Shown here: positions 1 to 7,888 of the stretch, piece after piece
How the letters are laid out: every line of letters starts with the position of its first letter
How positions within the stretch are numbered: position 1 is the stretch's first letter
NCBI GenBank assembly: GCA_021730945.1
Contig: JAKFYH010000041.1
Location: forward strand, 1 to 42,185
Direction of reading: 5' to 3'
DNA length: 42,185 bases
Source: Acidobacteriota bacterium
GTDB lineage: Bacteria > Acidobacteriota > Vicinamibacteria > Vicinamibacterales > UBA2999
Notes under the pieces: model-generated
Seen by the model: the letters and a program-made list of their open reading frames with translations, nothing else
Database searches by the model: none
Told to the model about the DNA's origin: nothing
Position numbers and translations under genes: made by a program

Positions 1-32
1 CCACCCGCCCCACCCGCCTCAGTTACGAGCTC

Positions 33-93
33 GACTCCTGTGGGGGAGTCCTGTCGGGAGGGGCCAAACCAACGCTGGCTCCTCCCGTTTTTT
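33..93 (+). terminator. Rho-independent terminator or attenuator ahead of the kinase gene
   Basis: Arms GGGAGGGGCCA (56-66) and TGGCTCCTCCC (76-86) pair over 11 bp with one G-U, around a 9-nt loop, and are followed by G and six T (88-93). A smaller hairpin (GACTCC 33-38 with GGAGTC 45-50) lies just upstream. It either ends a transcript entering from the left or acts as a leader attenuator for the histidine kinase gene starting at 125. The sequence alone does not separate the two. Confidence 0.7.
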
Positions 94-124
94 CCGTCGG
101 GCACTGCCGACCGGTGCGAGTAAC

Positions 125-1504
125 ATGCCCCTTGCCGTGACGAGCCGTGCCCCCCTCGAACGTCTCTCGATTCGTGCGGCCCTGGCCCTGGGGATTGGCG
201 TGACGTTGGGGCTGTGGCTGTTCACCAGTTACACCTTTACCCGCCGCATCAGCGAGGTCGAACAGCAAGCCTCCGCGGTAGCCTCGCGCTACACCCGTGC
301 CCAAGACCTGCTGTCAACGGTGCGCGCCCAGGTGCTGCTCAGCTCCGTGCGGGTGCGGGACGCGCTTCTCAATCCCGATCCCTCGTCTGTCAGTGGATAT
401 CGCGTCGAACTGCAGCGGATCCACGACGTGATCAATGCCGCATTGGACGACTACCAACCCGTTCTCGAGACGGCGCCGGGACAGGAGCACGTGCGGAACC
501 TGCGGATCGAGGTCGACCAATTTCACCAGACCAGCCTGGCGGTGCTGGCCACTGCCGGGGCGCCGTCCAACGCCGTGGTTCGCGAACTCCTGAACCGGCG
601 CATCATTCCCAGGCGGGAGGCGGCCATCAAGATTTCGGATGACATCCAAAGCCTGAACCGGCTGGCGTTTGTTCGCCAGCAGGATGATATTCGAGAGATC
701 CACCGGGTGGCTGAGTCGGAAAGCTGGCGCCGCCTGGGGTTCGCCCTGGCATTGAGCCTCGGCGTACTCCTGATCGTCGCGATGTATTCCGGACGACTCG
801 AGGCACGCCTTCGCCGCCAGATGGAGCGCGACGCCCTGATCTCGGACCAGCTGCACGACGCCAACATCAAGTTGATTCACGCGCAGGAAGACGAACGCCG
901 AACCATCGCGCGTGAGTTGCACGACGAAGTCGGTCAGGTGCTGACCGCCCTTAAGGTGGAACTCGGCCTCGCCCATCGCCGGCTGGCGGCCGCCGGCGTT
1001 TCCGCCGACCCGCTGCTGGAAGCGAGCACGCTGGCCGACGGCGCCCTGGCCACCGTCCGGGATCTGTCGCAGTTGGTGCGCCCGGCCGTGCTGGACGACC
1101 TGGGCCTGCCGGCGGCGATTGACGCATCCCTGCGCGGCCTGGCGAGGCGCCACGAGATCAAAGTGGAACTATCGCAGTCCGGCATGCAAGAACGGCTGGC
1201 GCCGGAAACCGAGATCGCGGTCTATCGCATCGTGCAGGAGGCGCTCACCAACGTCGCCCGGCACGCGGCGGCCGCGCACTGCTGGGTCCGCCTGATGCGG
1301 TGGCCCGACGTCCTGCGCGTCGAAATCGAAGACGACGGCAGCGGTTTCAACGTGGATGGTTCGCCGGTCACGGCCACCGGGTCTGGACTGGTCGGCATGC
1401 GTGAACGGGCGACGATGCTCGGCGGCCAGTTGACCATTCGAAGCGCTCCCGGCACCGGCACCCGGCTGTTTGTCGAGTTGCCGATGGAGGTGGCCCGTGG
1501 CTAA
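125..1504 (+). CDS. Membrane sensor histidine kinase, NarX/DegS (HisKA_3) type
   Basis: 459 aa. Two membrane helices (about residues 16-36 and 200-222) bracket a helical extracytoplasmic sensor of about 165 residues with no recognised ligand motif. The cytoplasmic part has the HisKA_3 dimerisation/phosphoacceptor motif ARELHDEVGQ with His266, then an HATPase_c domain with an N box (IVQEALTNVARHA) and glycine boxes (DDGSGF, GSGLVGMRERA). Family knowledge: such kinases autophosphorylate and pass phosphate to NarL-type regulators, and the next gene, overlapping by 8 nt, encodes exactly such a protein. The signal sensed is unknown. A terminator-like hairpin ends 31 nt before the ATG. Confidence 0.92.
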   Translation: MPLAVTSRAPLERLSIRAALALGIGVTLGLWLFTSYTFTRRISEVEQQASAVASRYTRAQDLLSTVRAQVLLSSVRVRDALLNPDPSSVSGYRVELQRIHDVINAALDDYQPVLETAPGQEHVRNLRIEVDQFHQTSLAVLATAGAPSNAVVRELLNRRIIPRREAAIKISDDIQSLNRLAFVRQQDDIREIHRVAESESWRRLGFALALSLGVLLIVAMYSGRLEARLRRQMERDALISDQLHDANIKLIHAQEDERRTIARELHDEVGQVLTALKVELGLAHRRLAAAGVSADPLLEASTLADGALATVRDLSQLVRPAVLDDLGLPAAIDASLRGLARRHEIKVELSQSGMQERLAPETEIAVYRIVQEALTNVARHAAAAHCWVRLMRWPDVLRVEIEDDGSGFNVDGSPVTATGSGLVGMRERATMLGGQLTIRSAPGTGTRLFVELPMEVARG

Positions 1505-2147
1505 CCTGCGCTTGTTGATCGGCGACGACCACATGCTGGTGCGGCAGGGGTTCCGCAAGATCCTCGAGGAACGCCCGGAATGGGAAGTGGTGGCCGAGGT
1601 CGGTGACGGCCGCGAGGCGGTGCGCAAGGCGATTGCGCTCAAGCCTGACGTGGCGATTCTCGACGTCGGAATGCCGCAGCTCAACGGGATCGACGCGACC
1701 CAACAGATTGTCCGCAAAGTGCCGGAGACGCGCGTCCTGATCCTCAGCATGCATTCGGACGAGGCGTACGTCACGCGGGCGCTGCAGGCGGGGGCGACCG
1801 GGTACATGCTGAAAGACGCGGCCGGCAAGGACCTGCTCAAAGGCGTGGCCGCGGTTGCCGAAGGGCAGTCGTACTTCAGTCCGGCGGTGACCCGACTCAT
1901 GCTCGATGACTACGTGCGGCGGGTTTCCGGCACCGGCGTGGCCGATCGCTTCGACTCGCTGTCGGCGCGGGAACGTGAGATCTTCCAGTTGGTGGCCGAA
2001 GGGCGCACCAATCGCGAAGTGGCCGAGTTGCTCCAGATCAGTCCGGCGACGGTCGAGACGCACCGCGCGCACATCCTGCAGAAGCTCGACATTCACAACA
2101 CAGCGGAGCTGGTGCTCTACGCAGTGCGGCGCGGGGTCATTTCGTAG
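1497..2147 (+). CDS. NarL/FixJ-family response regulator
   Basis: 216 aa from a GTG at 1497. I chose it because GGAGG (1486-1490) lies 6 nt upstream and it overlaps the kinase stop by 8 nt, the usual coupling for such pairs. An upstream TTG at 1470 would add a nonsense-looking Arg/Trp stretch. The receiver domain has the acidic pair Asp10-Asp11 and phosphoacceptor Asp56 in LDVGMP. The C-terminal LuxR-type helix-turn-helix starts near residue 147 (LSAREREIFQLVAEGRTNREVA). It is the cognate output of the kinase at 125-1504. Targets cannot be read from this window. Confidence 0.93.
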   Translation: MANLRLLIGDDHMLVRQGFRKILEERPEWEVVAEVGDGREAVRKAIALKPDVAILDVGMPQLNGIDATQQIVRKVPETRVLILSMHSDEAYVTRALQAGATGYMLKDAAGKDLLKGVAAVAEGQSYFSPAVTRLMLDDYVRRVSGTGVADRFDSLSAREREIFQLVAEGRTNREVAELLQISPATVETHRAHILQKLDIHNTAELVLYAVRRGVIS

Positions 2148-2163
2148 GCTTGGGCCCGGGGCC

Positions 2164-2184
2164 TGGGTCTTGGGTCTTGGGTCC
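2164..2184. repeat. Three tandem 7-bp units (TGGGTCT/C)
   Basis: TGGGTCT at 2164 and 2171, then TGGGTCC at 2178, just downstream of the response-regulator stop. A G/C-rich stretch precedes it and the 29-bp repeat block follows. No gene or terminator is visible here. Confidence 0.7.
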
Positions 2185-2196
2185 TGCGACCCCTTC

Positions 2197-2331
2197 GATC
2201 TGCGTCATCGGTGTCATCTGCGGCTGATCTGCGTCAGCGGTGTCAGCTGCGGCTGATCTGCGTCAGCGGTGTCAGCTGCGGCTGATCTGCGTCAGCTGCG
2301 GCTGATCTGCGTCATCGGTGTCATCTGCGGC
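2197..2331. repeat. Tandem 29-bp repeat block, core GATCTGCGTCA...GTCA
   Basis: Five direct units start at 2197, 2226, 2255, 2284 and 2304. Three are 29 bp, the fourth is a 20-bp deletion form, and the last is 28 bp. Units differ at coupled positions (GTCATCGGTGTCATC versus GTCAGCGGTGTCAGC), which suggests duplication or conversion of whole units. The reverse complement (CCGCAGATGACACCGATGAC) matches the repeat at 34143-34240. There are no unique spacers, so it is not a CRISPR array. Confidence 0.9.
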
Positions 2332-2362
2332 CCTGGTGAATCTTGTATCCGGTCGCCTGCGT

Positions 2363-2917
2363 TCATCGTTCTTGTCTGAGTCGGCGGAACTGTTCGAGTT
2401 CCGCCGCCCTCTGTGTTCGCATGGCGCGGTCGGTGTGGAGCAGCCAGATCAGGAAGGCGGCATGTGGGACGCCGAGGGCGGCCAGCTCAATCGGCGCGGC
2501 CGGCGGCTGCGCCAGCAGCACCGGCAGGGTGTTGGCGATCGTGGCCAGGAAGAAGCTGGGAACAAACAGCGGGTGACCGCCGGTGCCGGGAACCGCGCTG
2601 ACCCGCATGGCAACCCGTTCCCAGGATGGTGTCTCAGCCAGCGGCCGTTCGGCCTGGCCGTCTTCCTCGTAAAACACCTGCAAATAGCGGCCGATTCGCT
2701 CCGCGCCGAAGTGTAAAGGCCTGATTACCTCGAAGGTGACCAACAGCAGGAGCAGCGGGATCACCGCAGCGACCGGGTAGGGAATCCACACCAGGACCAT
2801 GGCCAGGAGCACGGCCCACAGCCCCAGGCCGGCCAGGGCCAGCACGGGCCGGAGGCTGCCCCTGGCGGCAATGGTTTCCCTGAGGACGCGGTACTCGGTC
2901 GCAGCCGGTCGTTCCAT
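2363..2917 (-). CDS. Hypothetical membrane protein
   Basis: 184 aa, family not recognised. A short basic N-terminus leads into two adjacent hydrophobic helices (about residues 25-60), then a soluble stretch of about 45 residues with FGAERIGRYLQVFYEEDGQAE. Another pair of hydrophobic segments follows (about 115-160), and the tail is Arg/Glu/Gln-rich and probably helical. Probably three or four membrane passes with charged ends in the cytoplasm. Codon use matches the neighbours, which supports a real gene. It diverges from the carboxypeptidase gene with 80 bp between starts, and no clear ribosome-binding site precedes the ATG. Confidence 0.7.
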   Translation of the reverse strand: MERPAATEYRVLRETIAARGSLRPVLALAGLGLWAVLLAMVLVWIPYPVAAVIPLLLLLVTFEVIRPLHFGAERIGRYLQVFYEEDGQAERPLAETPSWERVAMRVSAVPGTGGHPLFVPSFFLATIANTLPVLLAQPPAAPIELAALGVPHAAFLIWLLHTDRAMRTQRAAELEQFRRLRQER

Positions 2918-2953
2918 TAGGGGTTAGCTTAACTCAGAGAACCATAAACCCTA

Positions 2954-2982
2954 TTGATTCTTGAAGATACTGTGGCTACAAT
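2954..2982 (+). promoter_or_regulatory. Sigma-70-like promoter for the carboxypeptidase gene
   Basis: TTGATT (2954-2959), 17-bp spacer, TACAAT (2977-2982). The predicted start of transcription is near 2989, only about 9 nt before the ATG at 2998. No Shine-Dalgarno sequence fits in between, so the mRNA would be nearly leaderless. Confidence 0.55.
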
Positions 2983-2997
2983 GCCCGCAACTTACCA

Positions 2998-4092
2998 ATG
3001 AAGAAGACCATCGGCCTCCCCAAGCTGATCGTGTCGCTGGCGATCTTTGCCGCGGCGATGGCTGTCATGCCGCCATCGGCAACGGCAGCGCGGGCGCAGG
3101 CGAAGGGAACAACCGCCAAGGCGACCCCCGCCAAGCAAGCCGCGCCCAAGCGGGCGGCGACGAAGGCTCCGGTCAAGAAGCCAACCTATTCCGCGACCAC
3201 GGCCAAAGCGCGCCGTGCCCAGTTGGCGCGTGCACGCGCCGCGGCCGCGGCACGCGAGCAGCGCGAAGTCCAGACGCCGCGCTTCCGCGTGGATGAATTT
3301 GGTCGCGAAGTTCCGGACGTGCGAGCGGAAGCCGCGATCATTTACAACCCGACCACCGGCGAGGTGCTGTGGGAAGACCACGCGCAGGATCAACGGTCGA
3401 TTGCCAGCATCACCAAGGTCATGACGGCGCTGGTGTTCCTCGAGAGCGGCGCGCCGCTCAGCACGCCGATGACGGTGGTGCGCGCCGATGTGTCCCGCGC
3501 CTCGACCACCTACCTGCGAACCGGCTTCAAGTTGACAGCCGACGATCTGCTGAACCTGCTGCTGGTCGGCTCCGACAATGCCGCGGCCCGGGCGCTGGCG
3601 CGGATCTCGCCGTATGGCAGCGCTGGATTCATCGCCAAGATGAACGACAAGGCCGCGGAGTTGGGACTGGTGAGCACCCGCTATGCCGATCCCTCCGGGC
3701 TGCTGGCCGAGAACGTGTCGTCGGCCTACGATCAGGCCCGGCTGATTGCCCATGCCGCCGCCGACGAGCGCGTCGGCGGCATCATGCGCAAGACGTCCTA
3801 CACCACGCAGTCAGGCAAGTCCACGATCAGCGCTCGCAGCACCAATCAGATCGTCCGCAACGGTGATATCGATGTCGTCGGCGGCAAGACCGGTTTCATC
3901 AGCCGCGCCGGTTACTGCCTGGTGACGCTGCTGCGCCTGCCCCAGTCGGGCGAGGAAGTGGCGGTGGTCGTCCTGGGCGCCAAGTCGAATGCCAGCCGCT
4001 TCTGGGAAACGCGCCACCTGTTCAACTGGATGAGCGCCCGTACCAAGGCCTTGCTCGAAGGCGACGCCCAGCACCAGCAGGAAGAAAATTGA
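2998..4092 (+). CDS. D-alanyl-D-alanine carboxypeptidase (peptidase S11, PBP5/6 type)
   Basis: 364 aa. A signal peptide (KK, hydrophobic run, cleavage near ATAARA-QA) is followed by about 60 residues rich in Lys/Ala/Pro/Arg that resemble a histone-H1 tail, then the S11 catalytic domain. The three penicillin-binding motifs are intact: Ser137-Ile-Thr-Lys140, Ser192-Asp-Asn194 and Lys297-Thr-Gly299. It should trim the terminal D-Ala from peptidoglycan stem peptides in the periplasm. The PBP5 C-terminal beta domain and membrane-anchoring helix are not evident, so it may be soluble or held to the wall by the basic linker. Convergent with the fdhE-like gene. Confidence 0.93.
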   Translation: MKKTIGLPKLIVSLAIFAAAMAVMPPSATAARAQAKGTTAKATPAKQAAPKRAATKAPVKKPTYSATTAKARRAQLARARAAAAAREQREVQTPRFRVDEFGREVPDVRAEAAIIYNPTTGEVLWEDHAQDQRSIASITKVMTALVFLESGAPLSTPMTVVRADVSRASTTYLRTGFKLTADDLLNLLLVGSDNAAARALARISPYGSAGFIAKMNDKAAELGLVSTRYADPSGLLAENVSSAYDQARLIAHAAADERVGGIMRKTSYTTQSGKSTISARSTNQIVRNGDIDVVGGKTGFISRAGYCLVTLLRLPQSGEEVAVVVLGAKSNASRFWETRHLFNWMSARTKALLEGDAQHQQEEN

Positions 4093-4114
4093 CAAGAGAT
4101 TAACAAGAGATAAG

Positions 4115-4144
4115 GAGATGAGGAGTAACTCTGCTCCTGATCTC
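4115..4144. terminator. Stem-loop between convergent genes
   Basis: Arms GAGATGAGGAG (4115-4125) and CTCCTGATCTC (4134-4144) pair over 11 positions with one mismatch and an 8-nt loop. It sits 22 nt after the carboxypeptidase stop and 19 nt from the stop of the convergent gene, so it could end transcription both ways. It lies in a purine-rich AGGAG/GATAAG repetitive stretch, and there is no strong T-run. Confidence 0.45.
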
Positions 4145-4163
4145 ATTAACTCCTGTTTACTCG

Positions 4164-5078
4164 TTACCTCGCTCTTCGCATCACCGCCGCATCAAGCGGC
4201 AGCGTCATAATCGGATCAGCATAGGGTAGCAGTGGCCGGTCGGCCTTGCGGGTGTCGAGCGCCTTGAGATAGCGTCCGCACGGCTGGCAGATCAGCACGC
4301 GGTAGATGCCGTCGGCGGTCGCCATCGAGGTAATCGTGGAGCGATCGTGGTTGCCGCAGTACGGGCAGTCGGTGGCGGCAAAGGCCCATCGCACGAGGCA
4401 GCGACCGCAAACCAACTGACGCTGACCATTCGCGGTAATCACCGAGAAGTCGGGCTCGCCGGCGCAGACCGGGCAGGTGGGCCGGCCCCAGGCCTCAAAC
4501 GTGACCCGTTGCTGAAGGACCTCGGCCGTGCGTTGCAGGTACGGCCGTGCCGCCCACACCAGGACTTCGTCCAGCATCTCGACGTCGGGCGACGGGATTC
4601 CGGCAAACCACGCGCGCATGCGCTCGGGCAGGTCAGCGGCCCGGCCGGCGTTGTGCAGGGCGGTCACGCCATCGGCGTCGACTGCGTCATAGCGCCGCAA
4701 GATATCCGCGATCTGCCGGATTAGCAGCCGCACGTCATTCCATTCGAACGGGATCTGATCGAAGGCGAGCAGCGGCACGCCTCGGGCCAGACTGGCGGCC
4801 AGTTCGTCGCTGGTCGCGCTGACCCAGGGCGTGGTCAACCGCCCCTGGACCCGCCGGATCGTTTCAAGCAGGCTGATCTGCAGTTCGGCCGCCGGCGCCA
4901 GTTCAGGCTGGCGCTGGGCCAGCGCCTTCAACTCGGCAATATCGCGAGGCAGCGCCCGCGCGCTGGTAGGGGAGGAGCCGGACACTTGGCGATCATACCG
5001 GCAGTCGGGAGGCGGGAGTCCGGGAACCGTCTCCCGGCTCCCGGCAGGTTCGGTGAGGTGCAATACTGGATGAGTCAT
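4164..5078 (-). CDS. fdhE: FdhE-like formate dehydrogenase accessory protein
   Basis: 304 aa from the ATG at 5078. The C-terminal third carries four CxxC pairs (Cys202/205, 224/227, 238/241, 264/267) in the rubredoxin-like knuckle arrangement of FdhE, for example CPVCAGEPDF and CPYCGNHD. The N-terminal half is helical. FdhE helps formate dehydrogenase maturation, but no fdh gene is in this window, so its partner must be elsewhere. The start is uncertain. The ATG at 5078 overlaps the divergent glgA ATG (shared CATG), a longer frame to 5204 would run into glgA, and a GTG near 4987 is also possible. No clear ribosome-binding site is seen. Confidence 0.75.
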   Translation of the reverse strand: MTHPVLHLTEPAGSRETVPGLPPPDCRYDRQVSGSSPTSARALPRDIAELKALAQRQPELAPAAELQISLLETIRRVQGRLTTPWVSATSDELAASLARGVPLLAFDQIPFEWNDVRLLIRQIADILRRYDAVDADGVTALHNAGRAADLPERMRAWFAGIPSPDVEMLDEVLVWAARPYLQRTAEVLQQRVTFEAWGRPTCPVCAGEPDFSVITANGQRQLVCGRCLVRWAFAATDCPYCGNHDRSTITSMATADGIYRVLICQPCGRYLKALDTRKADRPLLPYADPIMTLPLDAAVMRRAR

Positions 5079-6594
5079 GGCGAAGATAGCAAAACGGAAA
5101 GCTGCGGCGCCCCCGCGGCGCCTCCGAATACTCATGATTGCGTCCGAGGCCCAGCCATTCTCGAAGACCGGTGGCCTGGCCGATGTGGCGGCCGCCTTGC
5201 CCAAGGCGCTGGCCCGGCTCGGGCACGACGTGACGTTGGTGACGCCTCGGTATCGGGGCGCGCCGGATGGCCCGGTCGTGGGCAGCGTCGGCCTCGAAGT
5301 GGCCGGCCATTGGTTCCAGGCGCGGTTGCTCGAGCAGCCACTTGGGCGCGGCGCGCGCGCGTTGCTGCTTGATTGTCCGGAACTCTACGATCGCGACGGC
5401 ATCTACTACGAGGCCGGTATCGACTACCCCGACAATCCGATTCGGTTTGCCTTCCTGTCGGCGGCGGCGATCGACTTTGCCGCGCAGCAGGCCACGCCGT
5501 TCGACGTCATCCACACGCACGACTGGCAGGGCGGGCTGGCGCCGATTTATGCGCGCGCCCTCGGGGCAGTGCCGACGGTCCTGACCATCCACAATCTTGC
5601 CTATCAGGGCGTGTTCGACAAGGCCTGGGTCCCTCGGCTGGGCCTGCGCTGGGAAGACTTCACCCTGGGCGGCTTTGAGTTCTTTGACCGGCTGGGTTTC
5701 CTGAAGGCCGGCATCAACTTCAGCGCCGCCATCACCACCGTGAGCCCGACCTATGCCGACGAGATTCAACGGCCCGAGTACGGGCAGGGCCTCGACGGGG
5801 TCATCCGCAGCCGGGGCGCTCACCTCACGGGCATCCTGAACGGCATCGACTTCGATGAGTGGAATCCGGCCACTGACCCGCACTTGCCGGCGCCGTTTGA
5901 TCGGGAACGCCTCGGCGCGAAGGCGGCGTCGAAGCGCGCGATGCTGGAGCGCTTCGGGATTGCGGTGACCGATCAGTCGCTGGCCCGTCCCGTGGTCGGC
6001 ATGGTGTCGCGGATGGTCGACCAGAAAGGGCTCGACCTGCTTGCCGCCCTCGCCGGCGCCGGCGCGTTTGCCGCCCTCGACGCGACCTTCATCGTCGTTG
6101 GAACCGGTGAACCGCGCTATCAGGACATGTGGCGCTTTCTGTCGCAACGCCATCCCGATCGCATCAGTGTGTTTGTGGGTTTTGACGAATCACGGGCGCA
6201 CCTGGTCGAGGCCGGCGCCGACATGTTCCTGATGCCGTCGCGATTCGAACCATGCGGGCTGAACCAGATGTACAGCCTGCGCTATGGCACGGTGCCGATC
6301 GTGCGCGCGGTGGGCGGCCTGGTGGACACGGTGCGGCCCTACAACCCGAAGAACGGCCAGGGGACGGGGTTCCTGTTCTCCGACTACGAACCAGGGGCGC
6401 TGCTGCGCACGCTGGAGACGGCGCTGGCCACGTTCGCGAACAAGAAAATCTGGAACCGGCTCCAGAAAAACGGGATGCGTGCCGACTACTCGTGGGACCG
6501 GTCAGCCGCCGAGTATGTCAAAATATACACGCGCTTGCGGCCCGCGCGTACCACGCGGCGGACACCGGCATCCAAAGGACAGAGGGACAGTTAA
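5077..6594 (+). CDS. glgA: Glycogen synthase (ADP-glucose starch/glycogen synthase, GT5)
   Basis: 505 aa. The N-terminal GT5 motif K30-T-G-G-L-A-D-V binds ADP-glucose. The C-terminal GT-B domain has the SRFEPCGLNQ...YGT motif with its catalytic Glu. It elongates alpha-1,4-glucan in the cytoplasm. The first 15 residues are basic and outside the family core, so the ATG at residue 20 is an alternative start. No other glg gene is in the window. It is followed by trxA with TAATG overlap, so the three genes glgA, trxA and trxB are probably co-transcribed. Confidence 0.95.
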   Translation: MAKIAKRKAAAPPRRLRILMIASEAQPFSKTGGLADVAAALPKALARLGHDVTLVTPRYRGAPDGPVVGSVGLEVAGHWFQARLLEQPLGRGARALLLDCPELYDRDGIYYEAGIDYPDNPIRFAFLSAAAIDFAAQQATPFDVIHTHDWQGGLAPIYARALGAVPTVLTIHNLAYQGVFDKAWVPRLGLRWEDFTLGGFEFFDRLGFLKAGINFSAAITTVSPTYADEIQRPEYGQGLDGVIRSRGAHLTGILNGIDFDEWNPATDPHLPAPFDRERLGAKAASKRAMLERFGIAVTDQSLARPVVGMVSRMVDQKGLDLLAALAGAGAFAALDATFIVVGTGEPRYQDMWRFLSQRHPDRISVFVGFDESRAHLVEAGADMFLMPSRFEPCGLNQMYSLRYGTVPIVRAVGGLVDTVRPYNPKNGQGTGFLFSDYEPGALLRTLETALATFANKKIWNRLQKNGMRADYSWDRSAAEYVKIYTRLRPARTTRRTPASKGQRDS

Positions 6595-6917
6595 TGGCAT
6601 CCGAGAATGTGAAGACACTGACTGACGGTGATTTTGGCGAGTCAGTGAAGAAGGGCGTCGTGCTGGTGGATTTCTGGGCGACCTGGTGCGCGCCGTGCCG
6701 GCGGATTGCGCCAATCGTGGATCAGCTGGCCGATGAGTACAGCGGCCGCGCCACGGTGGCCAAGGTCGATATCGACGTCAACCCGATGACGCCCAGCAAG
6801 TTCATGGTGCGCGGCATCCCGACCCTGCTGTTGTTCAAGGATGGCGACCTGAAGGAAACCGTGGTCGGTCTGGCCAACAAGGACGATCTGGCCCGCATGA
6901 TCGACAAGCACCTGTGA
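6594..6917 (+). CDS. trxA: Thioredoxin with a WCAPC active site
   Basis: 107 aa, the normal thioredoxin length. The start is the ATG sharing its A with the glgA stop (TAATG), with AGAGGGA 6 to 7 nt upstream. The active site is Trp31-Cys-Ala-Pro-Cys35 where canonical thioredoxin 1 has WCGPC. The cis-proline is in GIPTLLLF. It reduces cytosolic disulfides and is itself reduced by the thioredoxin reductase encoded immediately downstream, whose GTG overlaps its stop (GTGA). Confidence 0.95.
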   Translation: MASENVKTLTDGDFGESVKKGVVLVDFWATWCAPCRRIAPIVDQLADEYSGRATVAKVDIDVNPMTPSKFMVRGIPTLLLFKDGDLKETVVGLANKDDLARMIDKHL

Positions 6918-7888
6918 GCGAGCGACAAGTCGTCATCATCGGCTCCGGCCCCGCCGGACTCACCGCCGCGCTCTACGCCGCGCGCGCCAACCTGAAACCC
7001 CTCGTGATCGAAGGCATCGAGGCCGGCGGACAGCTCATGCTGACCACCATGGTCGAGAACTGGCCGGGCTATCGCGACGGCATCATGGGGCCGGACCTCA
7101 TGGCCGAACTGCGCGCGCAAGCCGAACGCTTCGGCGCCGAGATCATCCAGGGCGACGTGTCGTCCGTGGACCTGTCACAGCGGCCGTTCGTCGTCTCGAT
7201 GGGCAAGACGGCCTACACCGCGCAGACCCTGATCGTCGCCACCGGCGCGTCGGCCAAGTGGCTCGACCTGGGCGTCGACAAGAAACTGTCGGGACGCGGC
7301 GTCTCGACCTGCGCGACCTGCGACGGCTTCTTCTTCAAGGGCCGCCCGGTGGCCGTGATCGGCGGCGGCGACACCGCGATGGAAGAAGCGATCTACCTGT
7401 CGAAGCTGGCCACCTCGGTCACCGTCATCCATCGCCGCGACAGCCTGCGGGCCTCGAAGGTCATGCAGGACAAGGCCATGTCGATGTCCAACATCTCGTT
7501 TGTGTGGAACACCGAGGTAACCGACATCAAGGATCTCGCCAAGGGGGAAGTGACCGCGCTCGTGCTCAAGAACACGCAGACCGGCGTGACCAGCGAACTG
7601 GCGGTCGACGGCGTGTTCATCGGGATCGGTCACGTGCCGAACACCGCGCTGTTCAAGGGCCAGTTGGCCATGCACGACAACGGCTACCTGAAGACCCACG
7701 AGGGTTCGCGCACCAGCGTCCACGGCGTGTTCGCCGCCGGCGATGTCCAGGATCATGTCTATCGGCAGGCGGTGACCGCCGCCGGTTCCGGCTGCATGGC
7801 CGCAATCGATGCCGAGCGGTTCCTGTCAGGGACGCTGCACGAAGCTCAGTCGATCCACCCGCCGCCAATGACTTCGTCGCCGTCGTAG
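6914..7888 (+). CDS. trxB: Thioredoxin reductase (NADPH, FAD)
   Basis: 324 aa from a GTG overlapping the trxA stop by 4 nt. It has an N-terminal FAD-binding GSGPAGLTAALYAARA, the redox CATC motif (Cys133, Cys136), the NADPH-binding GGGDTAMEEA, and a C-terminal FAD motif ending GVFAAGDVQD. It transfers electrons from NADPH to the adjacent thioredoxin. The last 14 codons overlap the 3' end of the convergent mnmA gene by 43 bp, giving a Pro/Ser-rich tail not typical of the family. Confidence 0.96.
   Translation: MSERQVVIIGSGPAGLTAALYAARANLKPLVIEGIEAGGQLMLTTMVENWPGYRDGIMGPDLMAELRAQAERFGAEIIQGDVSSVDLSQRPFVVSMGKTAYTAQTLIVATGASAKWLDLGVDKKLSGRGVSTCATCDGFFFKGRPVAVIGGGDTAMEEAIYLSKLATSVTVIHRRDSLRASKVMQDKAMSMSNISFVWNTEVTDIKDLAKGEVTALVLKNTQTGVTSELAVDGVFIGIGHVPNTALFKGQLAMHDNGYLKTHEGSRTSVHGVFAAGDVQDHVYRQAVTAAGSGCMAAIDAERFLSGTLHEAQSIHPPPMTSSPS

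Noticed and set aside
1-60. tRNA or other RNA gene end before the terminator
   Set aside because: No cloverleaf or CCA-type 3' end could be drawn from the available bases.
2197-2331. Possible CRISPR array
   Set aside because: Units are directly adjacent with no unique spacers and variable length, and no cas gene is near.
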